From JBDTSW01 sp963797835 (GTDB lineage: Bacteria; Actinomycetota; Thermoleophilia; Solirubrobacterales; 70-9), in the NCBI GenBank assembly GCA_963797835.1, contig CAWCRN010000030.1:1-64000 (forward strand): 64,000 bases of DNA, read 5' to 3'. The notes below the pieces were generated by a model that worked only from the letters and a program-made list of their open reading frames with translations, was not told the origin of the DNA and did no database searches. Shown one piece after another: positions 17,784-27,104 of the stretch. The position numbers and the translations under genes are program-made. Each line of letters starts with the position of its first letter. The first letter of the stretch is position 1.

Positions 17784-18564
17784 GTGCAGGATCGAGGTCT
17801 AGCGGCCTACATCGCCGAGTTGCTCGGCACGCTGTTCCTGGTGTTCACGGTGTGCACCGTGGTGACGCTGTTCGTCGCCACCACGCCGGACGCGCAGCAG
17901 GGCTCCGACTTCGCCGTGGTCGGCCTCGTGCACGCCTTCGTCCTCTTCGGCCTGATCGTTGCTTTCGGCGCCGCCAGCGGGGGGCATTTCAACCCCGTGG
18001 TGACGATCGCCGCCGCCGTGATGAGGCGGATCGACCCGCTCGACGCGGTCGTCTACATCCTCGCCCAGCTCTCGGGCGGCGTCCTCGGCGCCCTGCTCGT
18101 GAAGGGGCTGCTGCTCGACGAGGGCCGGCTCTCGAACTACGGCGCCGTCAACATCAGCCCGCTGCTCGGCGGCGACTTCGCCGGGCATGATCGTCGAGGC
18201 CCTCGGCACCTTCCTGCTCGTGCTCGTGATCTGCGCGGTCGCGTTCAACCCGCGCGCGCGACAGGAGTGGGCGCCGCTCGTGATCGGCACCACCCTGGGC
18301 TTCGCGGTCATGATCTTCGGCCCGCTCACGGGCGGTTCGTTCAACCCCGCCCGCTGGTTCGGCCCGGCGCTGATCAGCGACGACTTCGGCGGCACCTGGC
18401 CGTACCTGCTCGGGCCGCTCCTCGGCGCCCTGCTGGCCGTCGTCGTCTACCGCTTCGTGATCGCCGGCCCGCAGTACGCGCTCGGAGCCGAGCCGCCGAC
18501 CTCCGACGCCCGCGCGGCCGCGCAGGTGGTCAAGGACGCGGATACCAGGGCGAAGGAGGGCTAG
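17784..18564 (+). pseudogene. MIP-family aquaporin/glycerol channel, one frameshift
   Basis: Major intrinsic protein of about 260 residues. The first half has SGGHFNPVVTIAAAVMRR (first NPA-type loop, here NPV) and the second half GGSFNPARWFGPAL (second NPA loop). Six membrane segments are present when the frames are joined. An extra base in the GGG run at 18182-18185 shifts the frame after GGDFAG; removing it restores AGMIVEALGTFLLVLVICAV. A GAGGAGG ribosome site precedes GTG 17784. The frameshift looks like a homopolymer error. Confidence 0.85.
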
Positions 18565-18627
18565 GGCCCCAGCTACGCGCGGGGCCGCGCTGCGGCGGCC
18601 GCGCCACCGTCGGTAGCGTGGCGGCAG

Positions 18628-20823
18628 ATGCGTCGCGTCACTTTCTCGCGCAACTACACGCTCTCGCTCTCGCGGACCTGCCGGTGCTATTGCAAGTACT
18701 GCGCGTTCGCCACCCACCGCGCGCACCTCTACTCGCCCGAGGAGGTGGAGGAGCGGCTCGAGCAGGCGGTCCGGCGAAACGCCAAGGAGCTGCTGGTTCT
18801 GACGGGCGAGCGACCCGAGGTGAACGCGGAGGTCGCCGAGCGCCTCCGCTCCTACGGGCACGACGACTTCGTCTCCTACGTCGCCTGGGCGTGCGAGCGA
18901 GCGCTCGAGCGGGGGCTGCTGCCGCACACGAACCTGGGGGTGCTCTCGCCTGCGGACCTCGTGAGGCTGCGCGAGGTGACCGCCTCGCAGGGCCTGATGC
19001 TGGAGTCGGTCTCCGAGCGGCTGATGGAGACGGTCCACGCCGGCTCGCCGACGAAGCATCCGGCACGCCGGCTGGAGACGATCGAGGCGGCGGGGGAGCT
19101 TCGGATCCCGTTCACCAGCGGCATCCTGGTCGGGATCGGGGAGACCGAGGACGAGCGCGTCGCCTCGCTCGAGGCGATCGCCGGCGTCCATGAGCGACAC
19201 GGCCACATCCAGGAGGTGATCCTCCAGAACTTCGTCCCGCACCCCCGCTACTACGGGCGCGAGGTGGCGGAGATCGCCGACGAGGCGGCGAGGGCGCGGT
19301 GGGAGGGGGACGGGTCCCCTCTGGGCAACGAGGAGGCGATGCCGCAGTGGGCCTCCGAGGTGACGCTCGACGATATGAAGCGCCTGGTGGTTGAGGCGCG
19401 GCGGCTGATGCCGAACGTCGGCATCCAGATCCCGCCGAACCTCGCCGACTGGTGGGACGAGCTGGTGGCGGCGGGGGCCACCGACCTGGGCGGCCTCTCC
19501 GCCAACGGCGACCACATCTCGCCCGAGCACGCGTTTCCCAGTCCGCACCAGGTCCGAAAGCGCCTCGCGCCTCAGGGCTTCGCGCTCACCGAGCGCCTCT
19601 GCGCCTACCCGCAGTATCTCGACCCCGACTGGATCGAGCAGGGCGTGCTGGACGTGGTGAAGCTCAAGTACTGGAGCTTCATCCCGCGGCGGGGCTCGGG
19701 GCGGCGCTCGGATCGGATCATCGACCGCGCGCTGGCACCCCGCGCGATCGAGCGCGGACGCGAGGGCGAGGCGCTTTCCGAGGACGAGTTGGAGGCCCTG
19801 TTCGCCGAGACCCGCCCCGAGGTGATCGAGGACATGCGAGCGGCGGCCGACGGGCTGCGTGCCGAGTTGGCCGGCGACACCACGACGTTCGTCGTCAACC
19901 GCAACATCAACTTCACCAACGTCTGCGTCGTCGGCTGCGCCTTCTGCGGCTTCGGGCAGGGAAAGCGCTCGCCCGACGCCTACACGGTCACGGAGGAGGA
20001 CTTCGCCGAGCGGGTGCGCGAGGCGGTCGAGTTCGGCGCGACCGAGATCTGCATGCAGGGCGGCATCCACCCCGACTACACGCTCGAGCACTACGGCCGC
20101 TGGCTGCGGCTGGCGAAGGAGGTGGCGCCCCAGCTTCACCTGCACGCCTACTCGCCGATGGAGATCCACTTCATGTGCGAGCGGTCGGGGCGCGTGCCCG
20201 AGGCCGTCTTCGAGTACCTCCTCGACTGCGGCCTGGGCTCGACGCCCGGCACGGCGGCCGAGGTGCTCCACGACGGGGTCCGCCAGCGGATCTCGCCCAA
20301 CAAGCTGCCGGCCGCGCGCTGGGTGGAGATCATCGAGGCGGCGCACCGCTCCGGCCTGCGCTCGACCTCGACGGTGATGTTCGGCCACATCGAGGAGCCC
20401 CGCGAGCTGGCGCGCCACATGCGGGTCGTGCGAGAGCTCCAGGAGCGCACCGGCGGCATCACCGAGTTCGTGCCGCTCAGCTTCATCCCCTACCAGACGC
20501 TCCTCGGGCGCACTCACGGGATCGAGGAGATCGGGGCCGCCGAGAACCTGAAGCACACCGCCGCGTTCCGGCTCGCGCTCGGGCGGACGATCCCGAACCT
20601 CCAGGCGAGCTGGGTGAAGATGGGCCTCGACGCCGCCACCGAGAGCCTGCGCTGGGGCGTGAACGACCTGGGCGGGACGCTGATGGAGGAGAACATCTCG
20701 CGCATGGCGGGCTCGCGCCACGGCACGCGCCTCGATCCCCAGGACCTGATCGCCGCCGCCCGCGCCGCCGGGCGCACCCCTGCACAGCGCACGACGCTGT
20801 ACGAGATCGTCGAGACGTACTAG
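18628..20823 (+). CDS. fbiC: FO synthase (fused CofG-CofH)
   Basis: A 731-residue bifunctional radical SAM enzyme that makes the deazaflavin FO from a flavin-pathway precursor and tyrosine, the first committed step of coenzyme F420 synthesis. The N-terminal CofG half has the CX3CX2C cluster motif at residues 18-25 (CRCYCKYC). The CofH half has the second, CVVGCAFCGFG, near residue 432. Later phrases include GGIHPDYTLEHY and SPMEIHFMCERSG. The length fits actinobacterial FbiC. The rest of the F420 pathway is encoded 2.3-5.4 kb further on, on the opposite strand. Confidence 0.95.
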   Translation: MRRVTFSRNYTLSLSRTCRCYCKYCAFATHRAHLYSPEEVEERLEQAVRRNAKELLVLTGERPEVNAEVAERLRSYGHDDFVSYVAWACERALERGLLPHTNLGVLSPADLVRLREVTASQGLMLESVSERLMETVHAGSPTKHPARRLETIEAAGELRIPFTSGILVGIGETEDERVASLEAIAGVHERHGHIQEVILQNFVPHPRYYGREVAEIADEAARARWEGDGSPLGNEEAMPQWASEVTLDDMKRLVVEARRLMPNVGIQIPPNLADWWDELVAAGATDLGGLSANGDHISPEHAFPSPHQVRKRLAPQGFALTERLCAYPQYLDPDWIEQGVLDVVKLKYWSFIPRRGSGRRSDRIIDRALAPRAIERGREGEALSEDELEALFAETRPEVIEDMRAAADGLRAELAGDTTTFVVNRNINFTNVCVVGCAFCGFGQGKRSPDAYTVTEEDFAERVREAVEFGATEICMQGGIHPDYTLEHYGRWLRLAKEVAPQLHLHAYSPMEIHFMCERSGRVPEAVFEYLLDCGLGSTPGTAAEVLHDGVRQRISPNKLPAARWVEIIEAAHRSGLRSTSTVMFGHIEEPRELARHMRVVRELQERTGGITEFVPLSFIPYQTLLGRTHGIEEIGAAENLKHTAAFRLALGRTIPNLQASWVKMGLDAATESLRWGVNDLGGTLMEENISRMAGSRHGTRLDPQDLIAAARAAGRTPAQRTTLYEIVETY

Positions 20824-20925
20824 TCCCCCCGGCCGCGCCCGCGGTCTGACCGCCACACGCCGGCGCCGCTGAGCGGATCGGGGCAGTGAGGGGGCAGTTG
20901 CGATGAGTGTGGGGTTGACCACCAT

Positions 20926-21698
20926 ATGCGTGGCAAATCGCCCACTCAATTGACGGAGCGCGTCATCTCCGGTCTCGCTGACGCTCAGGAAGGCGTCTGG
21001 CGCGTGGCACTCCTGAAGCGGCTCCCCCAGCCACCGCAGCGCTACCCACCTCTGGAAGCTCCTCCCTTACCCGCCTACAGCTCCGGTCTGGATCACGATC
21101 CCGCCTGAACGGAGCGCGGGACGGCCACGGATCAAAGCGATCCGCACCCGCCTCGATGAGCGGGACATCCGCCGCCGCGGCCGGCTGATCCTCACAAGCC
21201 CACCGCGCACAATCCTCGACATGGCAGCGATCCTTGACGCGTACGAGCTCGAGGCGCTCGTCGCCGAGGCGAGCTACCGGCGCCTGGCGAGCGACGCCGA
21301 GCTGGCCGAGCAGGTGAAGCGCAACCGGCACAAGCGCGGCGTCGTGGCCCTGCGCCACGTGCTCGACCTGCCGGGTGGCCCACGGCGCACCCGGCTCCCC
21401 GGCGGAGCGGTGGATGCTCCGCCTGCTGCGGGACAAGGGGATCGACGGCTACGAGGTGAACGAGGACGTCTTCGGCTATGAGGTCGACTTCGTCTGGCGG
21501 GACCAGCGGTTCGTTGTGGAGGTCGACGGCTACGACGGCCACGCGGGCCGGGTCGCCTTCGAGCGTGACCGGCTGAAGTGGGCCCACCTCGAGGCCGCCG
21601 GGATCGCGGTGATGCCGATCACCGGCCGCCAGGTCCGCGCCGACCCCGGCGGGGTGGCTGCCCGCTTGCTGGAGGCGCTGCGCCACCGCTCGGGGTAG
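20926..21698 (+). pseudogene. DUF559-type endonuclease-like protein with AbiEi-like N-terminus, degraded
   Basis: Pieces of one gene in several frames. The C-terminal half is a DUF559 / very-short-patch-like PD-(D/E)XK domain: RWMLRLLRDKGIDGYEVNEDVFGYEVDFVWRDQRFVVEVDGYDGH. The middle part (RPRIKAIRTRLDERDIRRRGRL, LTSPPRTILDMAA, LEALVAEASYRRLAS) is the usual accompaniment of AbiEi-like domains. The N-terminus near 20940-21110 keeps only fragments and seems to lack some 60-70 residues; a frameshift lies near 21390. Multi-copy genes of this kind are frequent in these bacteria, and this copy is probably inactive. Confidence 0.65.
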
Positions 21699-21719
21699 CC
21701 GCGGTGAGATCATCGGGGC

Positions 21720-22706
21720 GTGCGTGCGATGGTGCTCGATCGCCTCGGGTCGCCGCTCTCGGAGCGGCAGGTACCCGAGCCCGAGCCGGGGCCCGGGCAG
21801 GTGCTGGTCCGCGTTCACGCCTGCGGGGTCTGTCGGACCGACCTGCACATCCTCGACGGCGACCTTCCCGATCCCAAGCTGCCGCTGGTGCTCGGGCACC
21901 AGGTGGCCGGCGAGGTCGTGGGCGCGGGGGAGGGGGCGGAGCGCTTCGAGGTGGGCGCTCGTGTGGGCGTCCCGTGGCTGGGGTGGGCCTGCGGCGAATG
22001 CCGATACTGCACGACCGGCCGGGAGAACCTGTGTGTTCGCGCCCGGTTCACCGGCTACACCCTCGACGGCGGCTACGCCGAACTGGCCGTCGCGGACGAG
22101 CGCTTCTGTCTGCCCCTGCCCGGCGGTTACGGCGACGCCGACGTGGCGCCGCTCCTGTGCGCGGGTCTGATCGGCTACCGCGCACTTCGGGCGTGTGGAG
22201 ACCCCGGGACGCTGGGCCTGTACGGGTTCGGCGCGTCCGCCCACATCGTCTGCCAGGTCGCGCTTCACGAGGGCAGACGCGTCTTCGCGCTGACCCGGCC
22301 CGGCGACGCCGAGGGCCAGGCCTTCGCCCGCGAGCTCGGAGCCGAGTGGGCGGGCGATTCCGAGGAGGGTCCGCCCGAGCCGCTCGAGGCGGCGATCGTG
22401 TTCGCGCCCGTCGGAGCCCTGGTGCCGGTCGCCCTGCGCGCGACGGCGCCGGGCGGGGCCGTGGTCTGCGCCGGGATCCACATGACAGACATCCCCGCGT
22501 TCGCCTACCGGGACCTCTGGGGGGAGCGCTCGATCCGCTCGGTCGCCAACCTCACCCGTGCCGACGGGCACGAGTTCCTGGAACTGGCCCCGAAGGCCGG
22601 CGTGAAGGCCACCGTCGAGCGCTTCCCGCTGGCGGACGCGGGCGCCGCACTCGACCGGTTGCGCGCGGGTAGCCTGCACGGCGCCGCCGTGTTGGATATC
22701 GACTGA
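21720..22706 (+). CDS. Zinc-dependent alcohol dehydrogenase
   Basis: A 328-residue medium-chain dehydrogenase of the AdhP-like group. The catalytic zinc Cys is in VHACGVCRTDLHI, the next ligand in LGHQVAGEVVGAGEG, and the structural zinc Cys set is CGECRYCTTGRENLC. The Rossmann segment reads TLGLYGFGASAHIVCQVALHEGRRVFALTR. GTG 21720 is chosen because MRAMVLDR is the common N-terminus. The substrate is unknown. A cupin gene follows after 10 bp. Confidence 0.88.
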   Translation: MRAMVLDRLGSPLSERQVPEPEPGPGQVLVRVHACGVCRTDLHILDGDLPDPKLPLVLGHQVAGEVVGAGEGAERFEVGARVGVPWLGWACGECRYCTTGRENLCVRARFTGYTLDGGYAELAVADERFCLPLPGGYGDADVAPLLCAGLIGYRALRACGDPGTLGLYGFGASAHIVCQVALHEGRRVFALTRPGDAEGQAFARELGAEWAGDSEEGPPEPLEAAIVFAPVGALVPVALRATAPGGAVVCAGIHMTDIPAFAYRDLWGERSIRSVANLTRADGHEFLELAPKAGVKATVERFPLADAGAALDRLRAGSLHGAAVLDID

Positions 22707-22716
22707 GGGGAGCCCC

Positions 22717-23112
22717 GTGCCCGATGTGACCGTGAAGAGCGAGGACGAGTTCGAGACCTACTTCCTCGGCGCGATGAGCAGGGTCCGCGCCGGGCTGGGC
22801 GTCAGCTCCTTCGGCATGCAGCTGATGCGGCTGGGACCGAACGAGGACCGCTACCCCGAGCACGAGCATTCGCACGACGGCCAGGAGGAGGTCTACGTGG
22901 TGCTCGAGGGCGCCGCGACGCTGCTCGCCGGCGGCGAGGAGCACCGCCTCGAGCCCGGCGTGTTCGCCCGGGTGGGCCCTGGCGAGAAGCGGAAGATCGT
23001 GACCGGCGGCGAGGGCGCAAAGATCCTCGCCCTGGGCGGGATGCCGGGCAAGGCCTTCGAGGCGGTCGGCTTCACGAACGAGGGCGAGCCCGACCCGCTC
23101 GCCCCCACCTAA
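22717..23112 (+). CDS. Cupin-domain protein
   Basis: A 131-residue single-domain cupin. Motif 1 is visible as YPEHEHSHDGQEEVYVVLEGAATLLAGGEE (two His and Glu as metal ligands) and motif 2 as LEPGVFARVGPGEKRKIVTGGEGAKILALGG, where the usual His is not obvious. No substrate can be inferred. It is probably co-transcribed with the alcohol dehydrogenase and ends at a strong hairpin. Confidence 0.82.
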   Translation: MPDVTVKSEDEFETYFLGAMSRVRAGLGVSSFGMQLMRLGPNEDRYPEHEHSHDGQEEVYVVLEGAATLLAGGEEHRLEPGVFARVGPGEKRKIVTGGEGAKILALGGMPGKAFEAVGFTNEGEPDPLAPT

Positions 23113-23154
23113 GAACGTCCCGCAGTGGTTCCTATACGGGGGTGCGGGACGTTC
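23113..23154. terminator. Long palindromic hairpin, member of a repeated pair
   Basis: GAACGTCCCGCA (23113-23124) and TGCGGGACGTTC (23143-23154) form perfect 12-base arms around an 18-base loop, between the convergent cupin and cofE genes. A bidirectional terminator role is likely. An element with the same arm sequence occurs at 32296-32341, so it may also be a dispersed repeat. Confidence 0.65.
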
Positions 23155-23156
23155 GT

Positions 23157-23911
23157 CTAGCGGAAGAGGTCCTCGGACCGCTCCCGTCGCAGCAGGGTGG
23201 CGCCCGGGCCATCCTCCTCGATGACGTAGCGCCCCAGGCCACGCACCACAGCCGCCGGCACGCCCGCATCCTTCCCACGGACCAGGTCGGCCGCCGCCGC
23301 GACCTCATCCGCGACCGCGACCATGGTCGCGGTCAGCTCCCGTCCCTCGGCATCCCTCCTGCCGCGCCAGTCGTCCAGCACCACGAGCCCCGCACACCCG
23401 ATGGCCACGTCCGTCTGGCCGACCCTCCACGGCCGCCCGAAGCTGTCGGCCACCACGACGGCCGGAGCCACACCGCAAGCGGCTCGGATCTCACCGCGGA
23501 TCCGCCGCGCCGAGGCGTCGGCGTCCTCCGGCAGCAGGACCACGGACTCGTCACCCGGGCACGTTGGAGGCGTCGATGCCCGCGTTCGCGCAGATCCAGC
23601 CGCTCGTCGTCTCGGTGATAAGGATGCCTCGTTCCGCCCTGAGCACGACGCGTGCTCTCGTCGATGACGAGCTGAACCAGGCGCGGATCCTTCTCGAGTG
23701 CGACCGCAAGCTCGGTGGCTTGCGGACCGACCTCGACCTCGCTCAGTGAGCGCACGCGGCCCTCCGCCTTCGACACGACCTTCTGGGACACCACGACCAC
23801 GTCGCCCTCCCCGAGCGACCCAGCGGCCCCGACGACCGCGGCCCCGACGTCATCCCCCTCCGCGACCTCACCGACGCCGGTGACCGGCACCACCTCGATC
23901 CCCACGCTCAC
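23157..23911 (-). pseudogene. cofE: F420-0:gamma-glutamyl ligase, two frameshifts
   Basis: CofE adds glutamate residues to F420-0 in the last step of F420 synthesis. Joined frames give IEVVPVTGVGEVAEGDDVGA, EGDVVVVSQKVVSKAEGRV, KDPRLVQLVIDESTRRV, RGILITETTSGWICANAGIDASNVPG, LLPEDADASARRIRGEIRA and VVVADSFGRPWRVGQTDVAIGCAGL, all close to the family. Breaks lie near 23640 and at the GGG run near 23553. Only the ligase part is present, without the nitroreductase domain of mycobacterial FbiB. GTG 23911 overlaps the cofC stop (GTGA). Confidence 0.85.
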
Positions 23912-24588
23912 GCCCGTGCACTCCACTCGAGGCCCGCGATGGCCTTCGCGGTCTCGGGCGCCCGCCCCGGCTCCGCCTCGAGCGTCGCCGCCAGCATCGC
24001 GAGATCGTCCGGCGTGTCGAGGTCGAGCGCCAGCGACGGGACCTCCTCCACCCACGTCTCGAGGCCCCGCCGACCGGCCCGCTCGAGATGGCGCTCGCAG
24101 CTCCCAGGGCCGAAGGCAGGCCCGATCGCGTCCGCCGGGCGCATGATGAGGGCGTTGGTCCCCGTCGCGTGCCGGTCGGGGACCACGGCGACGGAGTCGG
24201 TGTTCACGCGGGCGATCGCGGCGTCGAGCTCGCCGGGATCCACGAGCGGACAGTCGCCTGGGAGCAGGACGACGGACTTGGCGCCCAGCGCGAGCGCGCG
24301 GACGATCCCCAGCGTGGCGGCCTCGGAGTGGCCGCGATCGTCGGGGTCGCGCAGGACCTCGATGGGCGTCTTCGCGCGCTGGGCGCGGTGAAGCGCGATC
24401 TTCTCGGCTCGTCCCTCGCCGGTGACGACGATCACGAGCTCGACCAGCCGCGCTTCGGTGATCGCCGCCAGCGCGTCGGTGAGCATGGCCCTCAGCAGTG
24501 CTGCGCGTCCAGGCGGCCCGACCGCCTCGACAAGTCGCTGCTTCGCGACCCGATAGCGCTTGACCGGCAGGATCGCGGTGGCGGTCAA
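23908..24588 (-). CDS. cofC: 2-phospho-L-lactate / phosphoenolpyruvate guanylyltransferase
   Basis: A 226-residue CofC/FbiD nucleotidyltransferase that activates 2-phospho-L-lactate or phosphoenolpyruvate with GTP for transfer to FO by CofD. Family landmarks are AILPVKRYRVAKQRL, LLPGDCPLVDP, PDRHATGTNALIMRP and LDLDTPDDLAML. The likely start is TTG 24588, which overlaps the cofD stop as TTGA, in keeping with the four-base overlaps elsewhere in this operon. Confidence 0.9.
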   Translation of the reverse strand: MTATAILPVKRYRVAKQRLVEAVGPPGRAALLRAMLTDALAAITEARLVELVIVVTGEGRAEKIALHRAQRAKTPIEVLRDPDDRGHSEAATLGIVRALALGAKSVVLLPGDCPLVDPGELDAAIARVNTDSVAVVPDRHATGTNALIMRPADAIGPAFGPGSCERHLERAGRRGLETWVEEVPSLALDLDTPDDLAMLAATLEAEPGRAPETAKAIAGLEWSARA

Positions 24589-25502
24589 AGCTCGCGGGCC
24601 AGCTCGAGGACGCGCTCGGCGAGGGCCCGGCGCCCGGTCGCGCCCTCCATCAGGGTGGGGCACGCGAGCGCGCGAAGGCCGGTGGGGGGAGGCTCAGGAT
24701 CGCCCTCGTCGACGACGATCGCGTCCAGCAGGCCCTCGTAGAGCGACGCGACGCCCGCCGCGCTCACCGGTCGGCCGATCGCCTCCATGAACGCCTCGGT
24801 TGGCCCCTTGATCGCCCGTCCGGCGACGAACGGGCTGACCGAGATCACGGGCGCAGGCGCCGTCGCGATCGACTCGCGCATGCCGGGCAGCGACAGGATC
24901 GGGCCGATCGAGATCACCGGGTTCGAGGGGCCGATCACGATCGCATCGGCGGCGGCGATCGCCCCGAGCACCTCGCGCGTGGGCGCCGCCCGCTCCAGCC
25001 CCTCGACCTCGACCGCCTCGATGGGCGCCTCGCCACGGTCGAGGATCAGGAACTCCTGGAGGCCGCGCCACCCGGCCGGGGTCAGGATGCGGGTGCGGAC
25101 CCGATCCTCGCTCATGGGCAGGACGTGCGCCGCGACCCCGAGCGCGTCGGCGACCTGCCCCTGCGCGGCCGTCAGCGTGCCGCCATCCGCCATGAAACGT
25201 GTCCGGTAGAGACAGGTGGCGAGGTCGCGGTCGGTCAGCTCGAACCAGCCGGGCGCGCCGAGTTGCTCCAGGCGCTCCGAGACGACCGAGGTGTCGCCCC
25301 TGATCCCCCAGCCGCGCTCCTCGTCGATCTCGCCCGCGAGCCAGTACGTGACGAGGTCGGGGTCCGGCGAGACGTGTAGGCCGTGAACCTCGACGTCGTC
25401 GGCCGTGTTGGCGATCACGGAGAGGTCGGGGCCCACGATCTCCTGCACGCCCGCCGCCAGCTTGGCGCCGCCGGTGCCGCCAGCGAGGACTACGACTCTC
25501 AC
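24585..25502 (-). CDS. cofD: 2-phospho-L-lactate transferase
   Basis: A 305-residue CofD/FbiA enzyme that transfers the activated lactyl or enolpyruvyl phosphate onto FO to form (dehydro-)F420-0. The N-terminus VRVVVLAGGTGGAKLAAGVQ with its GGTGG loop is diagnostic, followed by SVIANTADDVEVHGLHVSPDPDLVTY, GDTSVVSERLEQLGAPGWFELTDRDLATCLYRT and IVIGPSNPVISIGPIL. GTG 25502 overlaps the stop of npdG. Confidence 0.94.
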   Translation of the reverse strand: MRVVVLAGGTGGAKLAAGVQEIVGPDLSVIANTADDVEVHGLHVSPDPDLVTYWLAGEIDEERGWGIRGDTSVVSERLEQLGAPGWFELTDRDLATCLYRTRFMADGGTLTAAQGQVADALGVAAHVLPMSEDRVRTRILTPAGWRGLQEFLILDRGEAPIEAVEVEGLERAAPTREVLGAIAAADAIVIGPSNPVISIGPILSLPGMRESIATAPAPVISVSPFVAGRAIKGPTEAFMEAIGRPVSAAGVASLYEGLLDAIVVDEGDPEPPPTGLRALACPTLMEGATGRRALAERVLELAREL

Positions 25503-26191
25503 TGCCAGTGGTCGGCGTCCGGCAGGCCGGTGAGACGGATTCCGGCGTGGGACTTGTACCGGGTGTTGACCGAGATCAGCATCGGGGTCAGCTGCTCGAC
25601 GATGCGAGCCATCTCCAGGGCGCCGGCGTTGACCGCCCGCAGGCCCTCGATCCGCTCGATCAGGCGTGCCACCCTCGCCTTGTCGGCCTTGCGGTCGCCG
25701 CACACCAGGACGTCCTCGCCGAGCTCGGCCTCCGGGTCGCCGAGGACCGGGGCGCTGACCGTGTGCAGGGCCGCGATCACGGTGACTCCCTCGGGCACCA
25801 TCTCCTGCGCCTGTTGCGCCGCCGACCCCTGCCACACCCCGAGCGAGCGCGTCGCCTTACCGCTCACCGCCGCCGCAAGCGGGACCGTGCAGTCCACGAG
25901 GATCTGTCCGGGCTCGAGCGCCTCCCGCAGGTTGGTCAGGTTCTCCGACTGGTTGCGGAAGGGCACCGTGAGGAACACGACCGGGCCGCGCCCGGCCGCC
26001 TCGGAGTTCTCCAGCCCCTCGGCGGCTGCGCCCGGCGCGGCCTCCAGCACCCGCGCCGCCGCCTCGCCCGCGCGCTCGGCGCTCCGGGAGCCGATCACCA
26101 CGGGCTGGCCGGCCCGGGCCCAGCGCATCGCGAGGCCCCAGCCCAGGGCCCCGGTGCCGCCGATGATGGGGATCGGCTCAGCGTCGGCCAC
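25499..26191 (-). CDS. npdG: F420-dependent NADP reductase
   Basis: A 230-residue F420H2:NADP+ oxidoreductase that exchanges hydride between F420 and NADP. The Rossmann segment IIGGTGALGWGLAMRWARAGQPVVIGSRS gives the NADP site. Other markers are VFLTVPFRNQSENL, VDCTVPLA and ALHTVSAPVLGD, with the C-terminal VNTRYKSHAGIRLTGL. It starts at GTG 26191 and is the first gene of the F420 operon; it provides the direct link between F420 and NADPH pools. Confidence 0.9.
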   Translation of the reverse strand: MADAEPIPIIGGTGALGWGLAMRWARAGQPVVIGSRSAERAGEAAARVLEAAPGAAAEGLENSEAAGRGPVVFLTVPFRNQSENLTNLREALEPGQILVDCTVPLAAAVSGKATRSLGVWQGSAAQQAQEMVPEGVTVIAALHTVSAPVLGDPEAELGEDVLVCGDRKADKARVARLIERIEGLRAVNAGALEMARIVEQLTPMLISVNTRYKSHAGIRLTGLPDADHWQ

Positions 26192-26236
26192 GGCGGCGGA
26201 TTCTATGAGCCGCCGCGAATAGACTCTCGGCCGCCC

Positions 26237-26971
26237 ATGAGGCTCGAGGGACGAAAGGCGCTGGTCACGGGCGGCGCCCAGGGGATCGGCGCGGCCATCT
26301 CGCGGCGCCTCGCGGCCGAGGGGGCCGAGGTCGTGATCGGCGACGTGAACACGGAGGGCGCCGCCGCGGTCGCATCGGAGATCGGCGCGGAGGCGGTCGC
26401 GCTCGACGTCACCGACCCCGAGGCGGCGGCCGGCGTGGCCGCCGAGCACGGGCCGTTCGCGATCCTGGTCAACAACGCCGGCACCGACGACTTCGCGTTC
26501 TTCACGGACATGACCCCCGAGCGCTGGCAACGCCTCGTCGCCATCAACCTCGAGGGCGTCTTCGCCTGCACCCAGGCGGTGCTGCCCGCGATGCAGGAGG
26601 CGGGCTACGGGCGGATCGTCAGCATCGCCTCGGAGGCTGGCCGGGTCGGGTCGAAGGGCTCGGCCGTCTACTCGGCGGCCAAGGGCGGAGTGATCGCGTT
26701 CACGAAGGTGATCGCCCGCGAGAACGGGCGCTACGCGATCACCGCCAACGCGATCGCTCCCGGGCCGATCGAGACGCCGCTCCTGATGAAGGCGAGGGAG
26801 TTCGGCGACATGGGCGACCGGATCATCGAGACGATGAAGGCGAGCACCCAGCTTCGCCGCCTCGGCCAGCCCGAGGAGGTGGCCGCCGCGGTTGCGTTCC
26901 TCGCCTCCGACGATGCCTCATACGTGACGGGCGAGACCCTGGGCGTTTCCGGCGGCCTTGGAATGGTGTGA
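26237..26971 (+). CDS. Short-chain dehydrogenase/reductase
   Basis: A 244-residue classical SDR. The cofactor loop is TGGAQGIG, the Asn motif is NNAGTDDF, and the catalytic Ser and Tyr-x-x-x-Lys lie in SIASEAGRVGSKGSAVYSAAKGG. The C-terminus (ANAIAPGPIETPLL, VTGETLGVSGGLGMV) resembles FabG-like 3-hydroxyacyl-CoA or alicyclic hydroxyacyl-CoA dehydrogenases. Its stop overlaps a thioesterase fragment and an HMG-CoA lyase follows, which fits acyl-CoA catabolism. Confidence 0.88.
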   Translation: MRLEGRKALVTGGAQGIGAAISRRLAAEGAEVVIGDVNTEGAAAVASEIGAEAVALDVTDPEAAAGVAAEHGPFAILVNNAGTDDFAFFTDMTPERWQRLVAINLEGVFACTQAVLPAMQEAGYGRIVSIASEAGRVGSKGSAVYSAAKGGVIAFTKVIARENGRYAITANAIAPGPIETPLLMKAREFGDMGDRIIETMKASTQLRRLGQPEEVAAAVAFLASDDASYVTGETLGVSGGLGMV

Positions 26972-27104
26972 TCGAGTCGGGCGCACGGCGGGAGGACGAG
27001 TTCGTCGTCGAGGGCCGCCTGATCACCGACGTCGGCGGGACGATCGGCTCCAGCGTCCTGTCGACGCCGGGCATGATCGGATGATGGAGCGGGCTAGGCC
27101 GGAC
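26968..27104 (+). pseudogene. N-terminal fragment of a hotdog thioesterase-like protein
   Basis: GTG 26968 overlaps the SDR stop (GTGTGA) and opens a frame reading VIESGARREDEFVVEG and TDVGGTIGSSVLSTPGMIG, which ends at TGA 27082-27084. The phrase VLSTPGMI followed in another frame by MERA is typical of the start of hotdog-fold thioesterases (STPxMIxxME). A frameshift near 27080 allows the continuation, but the rest of the domain is missing before the HMG-CoA lyase, so this is a remnant or a deletion product. Confidence 0.5.

Noticed and set aside
18154..20949. A 931-codon open frame on the minus strand opposite fbiC
   Set aside because: It lies exactly antisense to the clear FbiC coding sequence, has no recognisable domain and an Arg/Gly/His-rich composition typical of the shadow frame in high-GC DNA.
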